Positions 18,736 to 28,520 of a stretch of DNA of 29,463 nt are shown in pieces. The position numbers were made by a program, and so were the translations under genes. Where the stretch lies: NCBI GenBank assembly GCA_000969725.1, contig JXSR01S073659.1. The stretch is one strand, 5' to 3'. Numbering within the stretch: position 1 is the stretch's first letter; each line of letters starts with the position of its first letter. A model generated the notes under the pieces. That model saw only the letters and a program-made list of their open reading frames with translations. It was not told the DNA's origin and made no database searches. Source of the stretch: Ophiothrix spiculata. Its lineage: Eukaryota > Echinodermata > Ophiuroidea > Amphilepidida > Ophiotrichidae.

Positions 18736-19441
18736 TTATTCAGCAGAGCAATTATGTGTCGAATCGAGTAGGAACAACAAGTTTAAAAACGCTCAAGATT
18801 ACAAATTGAATTATATATACAATTTGTCCAAGATGTAACTGACATATGCACGAAGACATAATAGCCCACAACATACACATGCCTGAGAAAGATGAATATA
18901 TAATTATATTGTGTATATTCAAGCATGAAATTCAGCCGATGATTGGATATATTAAAGTCGACGTTCTTATTAGATTTTTTAGCGCCAATAACGAAGTAGG
19001 AGTGAAGCAAAACTAGTTTATTGGTTTTAATGCTGGTATTAAATATTACAGTTTAGAAAAGCGTGAGTGATTTGTAGGCTTTTCTAATGGAATTGAGTGA
19101 AGAAATTCAAATTACAAGTAATGGCATACACTATGTTTATTTGTTTGTTCTGTTGTTATCTGCACAGAATTAGGGAAAACAATGTTGTTTATGAGCAGAT
19201 GCAAAACATTTTCTGTGTGTCTGCAAACGTCCAAAGAGCAAGCCCGATAAGATTCGTATTACTTCTGTGATACCATTAATGTCCAAAAAATATTTGTGAT
19301 TGGCAGATGAAGTGTTAATCTAAAAAAGAAATTTCGGTCGGCAAAAACAATGTGATTATAAAAACATACTAAGATTAAAATGACAAAGTCAGGAAATGAT
19401 AAATTCATCAAAGCGCTACCTAGCTCGTTTCAACTTGAAGG
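18736..19441 (+). repeat. Large duplicated block, copy B, segment 3
   Basis: Matches 25755-26425: GTGTCGAATCRAGTAG, GACGAAGACATAATAGCCCA-like (about 18850-18870), TATTCAAGCATGAAATTC, CCGATGATTGGATATA, AGCGCCAATAACGAAGTAGGAGTGAAGCAAAACTAGTTTA (about 18981-19020), AAAGCGTGAGTGATTTGT, TTCTGTGATAC and TTCGGTCGGCAAAAA (about 19333). A minus-strand frame here (18783-19010) and one in copy D (25784-26116) share about 20 residues around HSYFVIGA and then diverge by frameshift, so they reflect DNA duplication rather than a conserved protein. Confidence 0.85.
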
Positions 19442-19728
19442 TATTTCACCATGTTTAGGCTTTCGCTTTCGCCAAGGAAACACAACTTGGTACTTGGTAT
19501 CAAGTAATTAAATTAAAAGGAAGCTTTTCTTTAATAGGGCTCCAAGATGTTTTTTTTTTTTAAATTCAGTTTTGAATGAAGGAGGAAGACTGGAGTACCC
19601 GGAAAAACCCTGCAAGCATGGACTGAAAACCAAATGCACAGAAAGTGCTGGGCGCGGGACTCAAACCCGGGACCTCGATGGTGTAAGACGAGGGAACTAC
19701 CGCTGCGCCAACCCGCTCCCCTATTTCA
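19442..19728 (-). mobile_element. tRNA-derived SINE with 7-bp target-site duplication
   Basis: Element 19449-19721, flanked by TATTTCA at 19442-19448 and 19722-19728. On the minus strand: a tRNA-related head with A box TTGGCGCAGCGG (complement of 19700-19711) and B box GGTTTGAGTCC (complement of 19658-19668, one base off consensus); a middle part at 19581-19613 whose complement reads GCAGGGTTTTTCCGGGTACTCCAGTCTTCCTCC, resembling the conserved central domain shared by several animal SINE families; an A run (complement of 19551-19561); then about 100 bp of a possible LINE-derived tail. Copy D has no insertion here. I cannot name the SINE superfamily with certainty. Confidence 0.88.
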
Positions 19729-19765
19729 GTTAATTGGTCAAATGACCTTCATTTATTTATGATAT
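19729..19765 (+). repeat. Large duplicated block, copy B, segment 4
   Basis: Short match to copy D on the far side of the SINE: GGTCAAATGACCTTCATTTATTTATGATATTG corresponds to GGTCGAATGACCTTCATTTATTTATAATATCG at 26437-26468. This fixes the SINE insertion point. Confidence 0.8.
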
Positions 19766-19796
19766 TGAAATTACATTGACTGGCAGCTATTCATTA

Positions 19797-19918
19797 TTAT
19801 TATACCTCATAAACAATAATTGATTTATCATGTTCATTCATTGGCTGACAAGAGCAAACTATTTGCCTTGTGGTTTCTCTAGAACTTCATACCCAGAGCC
19901 ACAATGAGGTATAATAAA
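19797..19918. repeat. Short inverted-repeat unit (about 122 bp)
   Basis: TTATTATACCTCAT near 19797-19810 and its exact complement ATGAGGTATAATAA near 19905-19918 bound a segment with an inner TTGTGG/CCACAA pair. It has no match in copy D, so it may be a small insertion. Confidence 0.6.
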
Positions 19919-19939
19919 CCAAATACTACATGGATTTAT

Positions 19940-20046
19940 CGCTGAAGCAGTGCATCTATCTATCATTCGGTACTGGCTATGAAACTATTATCCTTCGGCC
20001 TGTCACATAGCCAGTACCTCGGGATAAAGAAATTTCACTACTTCAC
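19940..20046. repeat. Imperfect hairpin, 13-bp perfect stem core
   Basis: GGTACTGGCTATG (about 19969-19981) pairs perfectly with CATAGCCAGTACC (about 20006-20018), and outer bases GAAGCAGTG/CACTACTTC extend the pairing over arms of about 38 bases with bulges. The loop is about 24 bases. Could be a small inverted-repeat element or a structured RNA; no independent support for either. Confidence 0.6.
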
Positions 20047-20099
20047 CTCTAACAATGAAGTATTTGTTTCTTTATTTTGTAGTCCTAATTTGCCGACCC

Positions 20100-20475
20100 A
20101 GACTAATTTTAAGAGATGGGGCTGGCAATCGCCATCTTGACTATGCTACTTTACCAAATGTAACTATTTTAATCTTCAAAGAACGCAATGTCGTCGTAGA
20201 TGTTAATTCAGTATTGCATGTTTTAAACATTCCACATACGAATATCTGAGTAGATCATATTGCCTTTCCGCAAGTAAGGGTATCCCGTAAGAATCTATGC
20301 AATGCAATCATCGCGGAGTCTAGACTTGGTTAAATCCAATTACTCTCTTCGGGCACACAAGGGTCCATGGCGGAGGACATAAAAGGAGAAAATGAACGAG
20401 AGCTTTCGAGGTTTATTCTGCACTTTTATTATGTGTTGATGTCAAACAGGCAGTATGTTTAAGATAAAGAAACCA
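20100..20475 (+). repeat. Large duplicated block, copy B, segment 5
   Basis: Matches 26900-27285. The best-kept part is 20155-20225 against about 26952-27022, with two or three differences in about 65 bases. Further landmarks are CCGCAAGTAAGGRTATCCCGTAAGAATCTA (about 20269-20298), GTCCATGGCGGAG (about 20363) and TTATTCTGCACTTTTATTATGTGTT. The 64-codon frame at 20055-20249 is open here but its counterpart in copy D has two stops (near 26939-26951) and a later 1-bp deletion. A 31-codon frame from the ATG at 20367 is frameshifted in D by an 8-bp insertion. Neither is called a gene. Confidence 0.85.
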
Positions 20476-22093
20476 TAAATCTCAGTTGCAATTTCAACAT
20501 TGAGATCTTTAAACTATAATTATTGTTTAGGTGATGTTCGATGAGAATGCATTAATACTTTAATATAACTAAAATTGTCTTCTTGACTAACTTTCAATAT
20601 TCCTAACTTTTAATCTACACGCAAGAAAAAAGTGGGAATCAAACTAGTAAATGCATTTCCAAGTTATCAAAGATATCCAAAACGCAAATGCATATTAAGA
20701 GACAGAAAACTTCAACCAATTATAAGATCGCCCTTGGCCTTATAGGAGTATATGGGAATTTTACCTCAATATTATAAACATATACTCTACTATGTTAATA
20801 AGTGTATTTATTTGTTTAGGTACTCTGAATATTCCATAAGACTGGGATGCTGATTAATAGTTTAACACAGCTCAAGAATAGTAACGAGACAATATTTCTT
20901 GGCTTAGACGTATTAATAATTAGTATAATATCAGCTACTCATATATTTAATACACACGTTTATACATATTTAATTAACTTGATTTTGTTTCATAGGTAGT
21001 AAATATTTAAAAGGTACAGACGGATTGTAAAATAAATATGTGTTTTGTTACATTTTCGTTAGGTGTCATTGGTTTTTCTCAAAGTTTTATTGAAATGTTA
21101 CTTTGACATTACCAAACTGACAAGTAGCCGACCGTGTGTTAATACCTTGCTGCATTTCGCTTACATGCCGATAAGATGTTTAAAAATGATCAAATGTTTA
21201 TTAAATTCCTAATGACAGCATTAATTTATACTTTTTAATACTGCCATAACGAATTGACCTTTTAAATTATGTACGTAGCTAGCTTAAGATCTCCTCTATC
21301 CATGCATACCAAATAAGCACAATTGCACAATGAGTATTTAATTATAATGTCCAAAAACTAGCCTGCAAAAAAATTTTACAACTAAAAGTATATCACTCTT
21401 CCATTCAGATTCTTACCTATAAAACAACACATACTTTAAAATGTCATAACTACCTAACAGCAAAATGGATAATACAAGGTTTAGAGGTGTTTCTGATATA
21501 AATAATTTAACACCCTATGATTTTTATTATGAGGGGCCAAACGATATACATATTAATGTTTTTGTCCCAAAATATCAACTTATTGATAAAAAGAATAAAA
21601 TCACTCTCATTTTATGTTTTAGGTATAATGAAGGTAATTCTGTGTGCTGTCACATATTTTATATATATTGTAAATAATAATAATTATTGACAAAACGTCA
21701 TCTAATCCATGAGATTTTTAATTTTTGATTTTCAATGGGTTGAAGTTGGTAATATTTTAGTGTGTCTGCATCCTATAGGGGATGTTTATGTGATCCACGA
21801 CCCTTTTAGTCGATTGTTTGTTTAAACCTCACATTAATATTGTGAAGTCCACTACAACTCAACAGATGCATATTGCAGTTATTGCCTTCTGTATGCTACA
21901 CCACAGAGTAAGAGAGATGACACTAAGCTCAAAACACGGCCCAAATCATAGCGTAGTATGTGGACAGAAACGAATATTCATGAGTTAGACTTCTCACTCA
22001 AAAGACTCATCGGTAAATAATCAATACATGTGTTAAAAACAGTTTTCATGCTAGACTAATTTCATGATGTCTTACATGAAGGACGAACAAGAG
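20476..22093. other. Unassigned AT-rich DNA with one weak ORF candidate
   Basis: No known gene, RNA or repeat. The only candidate is a 70-codon frame at 21465-21677 whose ATG has an acceptable context (AAAATGG) and lies about 47 bp after a TATAAAAC word (21418-21425). Its product resembles no family I know. A possible splice donor AAGGTAATT lies near 21631. In AT-rich DNA such a frame can occur by chance. Confidence 0.4.
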
Positions 22094-22205
22094 ACGAGGA
22101 CGCATTTTGAAGAATGCTGCGCATCTTGCACACAATTAAGCGTAATACACATCAAGGGCGATGTCAGGATTTATTTGAGTAGGATTATTCATAATGCGTC
22201 CTCGT
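22094..22205. repeat. Inverted-repeat pair with ACGAGGACGCATT arms
   Basis: 22094-22116 and the reverse complement of 22183-22205 match over about 23 bases with two or three differences (ACGAGGACGCATTNTGAANAAT). The enclosed unit is about 112 bp, the size of a small MITE or a hairpin. No target duplication found. Confidence 0.62.
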
Positions 22206-22613
22206 TTTTGTAATTGGAGCCACTGACCACGCGATCAGCCAAGAAACGTTAACCAGCGACTATTGAGAAATGGTAATCAAATGAGCTATGAAGTATATGG
22301 GGATAAAGTGTCAGGGGTCTGGCTACATTGCGACCTTTGCATTGCTAAACCAAGTCTTACGTGTTTTTTCAATGTACCCTATCAGGTATTTTGAATTATC
22401 GTTTGCTTATGAGTATGGTGTCACGAGAACGAGAATTTCATGATCTTGCTTGACATGTGTGTTCAAAGTTGATAGCTTAAATGATGCGAGCGTGATGGGC
22501 CAATGAAAGTTGGTATGTCAAAACTCCATAGCGAATGCGCTGACCGGGGTCTTGTTACCAAATGTACCTAGTCAGGCTTACTTGTTGGTCTTTTGAGTTC
22601 ACAAAATATATCA
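22206..22613. other. Unassigned non-coding DNA
   Basis: Slightly more GC than its surroundings, but no gene or repeat recognised. Confidence 0.4.
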
Positions 22614-23690
22614 CATGATTTTATTGGCAAAACAAATTTGAAGAGCGCCCTCGAAAATGCTTATTTATGCTTATTAGTATGGGAAGGGGTGGGTCGATTT
22701 AATTTATTTTGCCATCAGGTAAAGGGTATGGTAAAGTACCCCCCCCCCCCTTGACCACTTAAAGTGTTAACAACAGTTTATGCTATTGCGACCGATTTGA
22801 TTTTTGTTTGCACCAAAACATGCGCAACTCCTGCTTTGACAATTACATAAAACAGCTTTGTTGGGTTATGTTGAGTTTTAGCGCTTCCAGGGTTCATATG
22901 GACCCCCTCTAATGCATTTAAGTGTTAAGACCATGTCACCAACGTCACACAGAGTTATATCTTTCTTTACTTGAACTTTAGCATGTTTATAGTTTTGGTT
23001 ACCATTCTAAAAAAATAAATAAAAGTAAATCCAAAATAAAAAAACAAAACAAGAAAAAATTAAACAGAATAAAAGAAAAACACACACTTTTATATTCAAT
23101 TATTTCCCCCTTTCTTTTTTCGATGATATGTAAATTTCATTCAATGAGAGTACGTTGGTGAAATTGTAATGACTCTTCTTATCGATCCAGACTCTGCCTG
23201 TCGCCTCGTTTCCATACGGACATGCACAAACGACACATATCATAGGAGGTACTTCACTGACCCATTAGCTAGTCGAAAAAAGAAGAACATTGATGTCTCC
23301 ATACAACTGACACATATACACATGCCCATACATACAGAGCATGATTTTAAACACATTTTTGTACTTTGGGATTAAAGTTATGAAGTGATATGTTCCAGCA
23401 TGTCGTTTTTCAGTTTTCCTCTGTCAACAATTCAACATTAGCAACTCTGTTTAAAATTACAAAAAACATGATTCCCAAGAATAAATTAAGGTCATGTTAA
23501 AAAAGATTCTACCTGAAATATCCTCAGATTAACAGGAAAAAATCTAAAGGGTGGTTGAATTTTGGAACATTTGGTGGTTATTTATCACATTGTAAGTTTT
23601 TTATGTGCGTCGTGTAAACTCTGCTTTGGATTACACGTGCGCTATCAAATCAACGGAATGTGAAGAACATAGGCATTCAGAAAGCTTAAT
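22614..23690 (+). repeat. Large duplicated block, partial copy C
   Basis: Colinear with 17079-18096 at high identity by eye. It begins inside the E2 composite (GGCAAAACAAATTTGAAGAGCGCCCTCGAAAATGCTT), runs through the E2 right end at 22928 (...AATGCATTTAAGTGTTA) and continues into the flanking block sequence to GAACATAGGCATTCAGAAAG at about 23684. It keeps the CATATGG part of the E2 palindrome (22890-22905, one mismatch), which copy B has lost at 17345-17352. The 68-codon frame at 23169-23375 is not open in the other copies. Confidence 0.88.
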
Positions 23691-24329
23691 AAAACAGGAA
23701 CAAAATGGTAAATGTTAAAAAAAAATCGGCCGGTTAGTTTTGATACAGCGATCTTGGTAAGTTATCATCCTATACCCAAAACACGGGAAGGTATCTCGGG
23801 GTTATGCATCAATTACGAAAGTATTTATTGGTTGTGTGCATTGTATAGGAAATGTTGCTGATAACTGCAATATGGTTTGATGTTTGTGTTATTGAATTTC
23901 CTTTGATTCGTTATCATGTTGTAATGTTGCTATGAATCTGATATGTATCAGGAATTTTGTGTTTTTAAACTAGAATAATATTATGTATGTTAATGTAGGG
24001 CCCCTAGTATGAACAGACATTGACTGATTCGGGCATACTCTGGGTAATAACTCAAATAAATAAATACAAATCTAACGTAGTAGAAAAATATTAGCATGAA
24101 AGTTTGACACTCTGATAAATAACAATTCCATATATTTAAAAACATGCATCTGAAGATGAGGAAAAATAGACAATACTACGCAGTTTTTGTAATGCCATTT
24201 ATTCATATGAAATGCATTTGCCGACGCCTTTTTCTTCCATTGTTTTAATTCATGTGGTTCTTAATTAAATCACACTTAAGTCTTCCTGTTAAATGTATAA
24301 TTATAACGTCAATGATGTTTTTACAATAT
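23691..24329 (+). repeat. Spacer with possible LINE-type 3' tail
   Basis: Between copies C and D. Around 23998-24067 the sequence GGGCCCCTAGTATGAAC ... GGGTAATAACTC ends in AAATAAATAAATAC, a form typical of the 3' end of a non-LTR retrotransposon. No reverse transcriptase segment precedes it, so this is tentative. The remainder is unassigned. Confidence 0.35.
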
Positions 24330-27290
24330 GTCTATCGTACCAAACGAGGGTAACACATGGTATGAAACTTAAACACAAGATTTGTAAATATAAGAAAAAT
24401 TTAATACTAATTAAAATAGAGCAGGCGGCGGCCTATACCATGAAAGGCAAGTTGACTGAATAATTACATTTCAAATGTATGCGGTAAACTAAGATCTTCA
24501 GTTTCACAATTAACAGTATCTAATGTTTTCCTTTTAAAGCAGAATTATTTCTTTTATTTTTTTTAAGCTGAGACAATTTTCTAATTGAATAAACAAAAGC
24601 CAATACCAAGTCACTTCCATGACTTTTTAATATAATTAATAATTGTTAAATTTTAGTAATTCAATTATTCCTAAATGTAACTAAGGTGATGTAAGATAAT
24701 ATTGTATTTACTTAACAATTTGATGTTTTTGCTTCCTTTTATCATTTCAGTGCAAAACACCTGCACGATATGTCATTTTAAACATGCCTCAGAAGTATAA
24801 AGTACAATTAACAGGTGTTAGGAACGAATGGGTTTACATAGTCGTATGACAACCCAAGTTACTGATGATAAATTCGTCTAGGAGGTAAAACACTTATCTT
24901 TTGGGTCATGACACGAAAATCACGGAGAAATACATGTTTCTTTACATGAACTTTAGTTAAATACTGCTATGGTTACCATTCTAAAAAATAATAAGAGACA
25001 AGACCAAATAAAACAAACATTAAAAAAAACCTCTTTTATATTCAATTACTCCTCTTTCCTTTTTTCGAGATGCAAATTTTATCTGACGAGAGTAATGCAT
25101 TTGCAATAACTGTTCTTTCGGATCCACCCTTTGCCTGTCGCCTCTTCATTTCAACACAGAACACAGACTGCAAATATCCAAGTAGGTACTTCACTCACCC
25201 ATAAGGCTAGGGGAGAACGCTGATTTTTCATACCACATGCACACACCTTGGTACTTCGTTTCCATGTAATGTGCGCCATGTCATTTTTGGTTTTCCTCTT
25301 TCAACACACAATTAAATGGAAATTCAACTTTGGCGACTCCGTTTTTAATTACGCGCAAAATGATTGCCCAGAATTAATCCAGGTCGTGTTATCGGGAAAA
25401 GATTCTGCTTAAAACAACCTATCATTTAAAGGTTACAAGAAATTTACAAGAAATTATGAAACATTTGGTGGTTATTTACCATTGTAGGTTTCAGTGTGCT
25501 TCTTGTAAAGTCTTCTTTGGATTTTCCATGCGCTAGCAAATCATTGGCATTTAAAGAACATAGTACTTCAGACAAGAACGTTGAAGACTCGTGCATGACA
25601 GACATTGATTACGCTAGATATTTGAAATTAAATATTGAATATTGAACTTTAAATCCCATATAGCTAGTTATAGCTTCAGATACTCAATTACTGTCTTTTA
25701 TCCATAGATAACATAATTTTGCCATTCGGTGTTATTATTAATTAAACAGAAAATTTAGTGTGTCGAATCAAGTAGAAACAAGTTTAACAAAGCTCAAGAG
25801 TACCAATTTGATAACATGTAATAAATCTGTATGGTCCAAAATTTAACTGACGAAGACATAATAGCCCACTCATAACGACAGACACCTGCCTTAGAATGAT
25901 GACTATGTGTATATTCAAGCATAAAATTCTGCCGATGATTGGATATAAGTCGACGTCCTTATCAGATTTCCTAGCGCCAATAACGAAGTAGGAGTGAAGC
26001 AAAACTAGTTTACATGTTGGTATTAAATAATTCAGTTTATGAAAGCGTGAGTGATTTGTGAGCTTTTTCAAATGGAATTGCGCGAATGAATTGAAATTAC
26101 AATCATTGGCGTACAATAGGTTTGTTTGTCCGTTTTGTTGTTTTCTGATCAGAGTTAGAAAAAAAAATATTGTTTACATATGGGCAGATGCAAACAAATT
26201 GAATAATTGTTCTGTAAGTGTGTAAACCCGACAAGATTTGTGTCACTTCTGTGATACTATCAATGCCTAATAAATTATGCTATTTTGCAGACCAAGTGTA
26301 AGTCTAAATAGAAATTCCGGTCGGCAAAAAGTATGCAATTATAAAAACATACGAGGATTAAAGTGACAAAGTCAGGAATATGATAATGTTATCATAGCTC
26401 TACCTAGCTTTTTTTATATTGAAGGTATTTATCACTGGGTCGAATGACCTTCATTTATTTATAATATCGGTTATCCTAAGAATTAGACACACCCATTCCT
26501 TTCTGCTCTTTTAACCTTTCTCGTGTGTCCTTTTTCCCTTCCCTATCATATAGCTCTACCTAGCTTTTTTTATATTGAAGGTATTTATCGGTTGGTCGAA
26601 TGACCTTCATTTATTTATGATATTGGTTATCCTAAGAATTATACACACCCATTTTTCCCTTCCCTATCATATAGCTCTACCTAGCTTTTTTTTACCTTGA
26701 AAGTATTTATTGGTTGGTCGAATGACCTTCATTTATTTATGATATTGGTTATCCTAAGAATGATACACACCCATTCATTTCTGCTCTTTTTACTTTTCTC
26801 CTGTGTCCCCCTTTTTTTCCTTTTTTTTTTCTTTTCCTATTTTTCCTTACATTTCCGCTCTCTTTTTTTATTGTGTTGTCCACATTTTCCAACATAGAGT
26901 AATTGTTAGATTTTAGAGATGGGAATCGCCATCTTGCATAAGCCATTTAGCCAAATGTAACTATTTTAATCTTCAAAGAACGCAAGGTCGTCGTAGATGT
27001 TAATTCAGTACTGCATGTTTTAACATTTCACATACGAATACCTGAGAGCTATACTAGATCATATTGACTTTCCGCAAGTAAGGATATCCCGTAAGAATCT
27101 ACGCAATGCTGATAATAAACACTGCGTCTAGACTTAAATCAAATTTCTCTCTTCAGGCACACAATGGTCCATGGCGGAGCCGCGGAGGACATCAAAGGGG
27201 AAAATAAACGAGAACTTCCTTTCTTTATTCTGCACTTTTATTATGTGTTAATGTTTACCAACAGGCAGTATGTGTAAAAGTAAAAAGAAA
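24330..27290 (+). repeat. Large duplicated block, copy D (without E2, E1 and SINE)
   Basis: Matches copy B segment by segment: 24330-24897 to 15520-16067, 24901-25625 to 17378-18165, 25755-26425 to 18736-19441, 26437-26468 to 19729-19760 and 26900-27285 to 20100-20475. The three mobile elements present in B are absent. Between 25626 and 25754 it has about 130 bp that differ from B near the E1 insertion. Frames at 25784-26116, 26697-26897 and 26749-26946 are not conserved or fall in simple sequence. Confidence 0.87.
26395..26815 (+). repeat. Tandem triplication (units of about 156, 121 and 140 bp)
   Basis: Three units each begin TAGCTCTACCTAGCTTTTTT (26395, 26551, 26672) and contain GGTCGAATGACCTTCATTTATTTA and GGTTATCCTAAGAAT. 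The middle unit lacks about 35 bp (from CCTTTCTGCTC to near TGTGTCC). Copy B has a single version, so the triplication arose in copy D. A pyrimidine-rich stretch follows (about 26805-26870). Confidence 0.9.
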
Positions 27291-28189
27291 ACAATTATTT
27301 AAAGAAATGACATTTTCTGATATCTTAATTTAAATTTGATCTCACATACATCAGATCAATAATAACCCATACGCCGAAATGAAATGCAAGTATCTTACTT
27401 TTAATGTTAAGCGTTGAACATGTTAAAAGAATACAACCGCCACGGTAATTAAATTACAATATGCCACAGTCGTGTTTTAAAACTTTTGTAGGAAGTAGGA
27501 TTTTGAACTCAATTTATTCTTTTAAAAATATTTTTCTATCTATTTTACGGTTATGGCATGCAAATTATTACTTTATTGTCCGTTTTAATAGCAAAATATA
27601 TGGAGCATGTTTTTCCAAAAAAGGCAAGTCTGCAGATAGTTTAAGTGTGCGACCACGGGTAAGTGCTATTAGGTCAGATGACTACAGTTCACTTTTTATT
27701 TGCATGATCATAACTTTGATAATTGCATTTTATCTACCTGGTGTTCATGATACAATTTCTTGATCAACTTTAACCTTTGTTGAATAACATATCCTTCGAA
27801 AGAGCCAACGACAGCATCAAGGAGGCTAAGTAGACAGTGATCAGGTGTGTGAAAGTTAACTTGGTTAGTTACGTGATACCCATTATACCTAGTATACTAC
27901 TTCCTAAAAAGACTTTAAAGCAATATTTGCCATGTTCAGTGTGCGATATATTATATAAAGGCGGGGTCAAATAAAATTTGACCTAAAAATCACGTTTTTG
28001 ACCCATTTTTGTTGTTGCCCCCTTACCAGTACATAAAAGAAATTGATCACATTCGGAGTTCCATTTCACACCCAACAATATTACCTGTCAAATCTGAACA
28101 AATGCAAAACAAGTTTCCAGAAATGTTCATCATAAATTGACCTTTACGTAAAACAGGGTTAAGTAGTTTTACATTACATTAATAGTACG
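27291..28189. other. Unassigned AT-rich DNA
   Basis: Includes a 100-codon frame at 27461-27763 that resembles no known family and has no supporting context. A small perfect hairpin GGTCAAAT/ATTTGACC with a 3-base loop lies at 27965-27983, and a further GACCC word at 28000-28004 could pair with its left side. Confidence 0.4.
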
Positions 28190-28520
28190 TCTTAAATTTC
28201 TTTAATCAAACGGAAACATTTACCCACTATATTTTCATTTAAACAGCAAACTTCAATCCTAAGTCATTTTGTCTTTTACCTCAATACAATTTTCCAAGCC
28301 GGTGCGGGTTGACGTTAAATTTCTTGGCTAAATGGATTAGCCAATTTTATTAATGTTTTTACACGCATTAATCAACAATTCTCTAAATTAAGAAGCATCT
28401 TAATCTATATATCATTAATGCACAAATCAGTCTGAGCAGGCATGCATTAAATGAGCCAACAATCTCATTAAAGTGATGACACTGTGTATATTATTTTACA
28501 TGTTATGGTAAACTTCAACT
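28190..28520 (+). repeat. Duplicated segment matching 5855-6200
   Basis: Second copy of the segment described at 5855-6200. AAATCAGTCTGAGCAGGCA and TTAAATGAGCCAACAATCTCATTAAA at about 28425-28472 are the clearest match. It lies downstream of copy D in the same relative order as in copy A. Confidence 0.75.

Noticed and set aside
26395..26815. Possible CRISPR-like array because of regular repeats
   Set aside because: Units are 120-156 bp tandem duplicates without distinct repeat and spacer parts, in an animal-type genome.
27461..27763. 100-codon plus-strand frame
   Set aside because: Chance frames of this length are expected in about 29 kb read in six frames; no motif, signal or conserved copy supports it.
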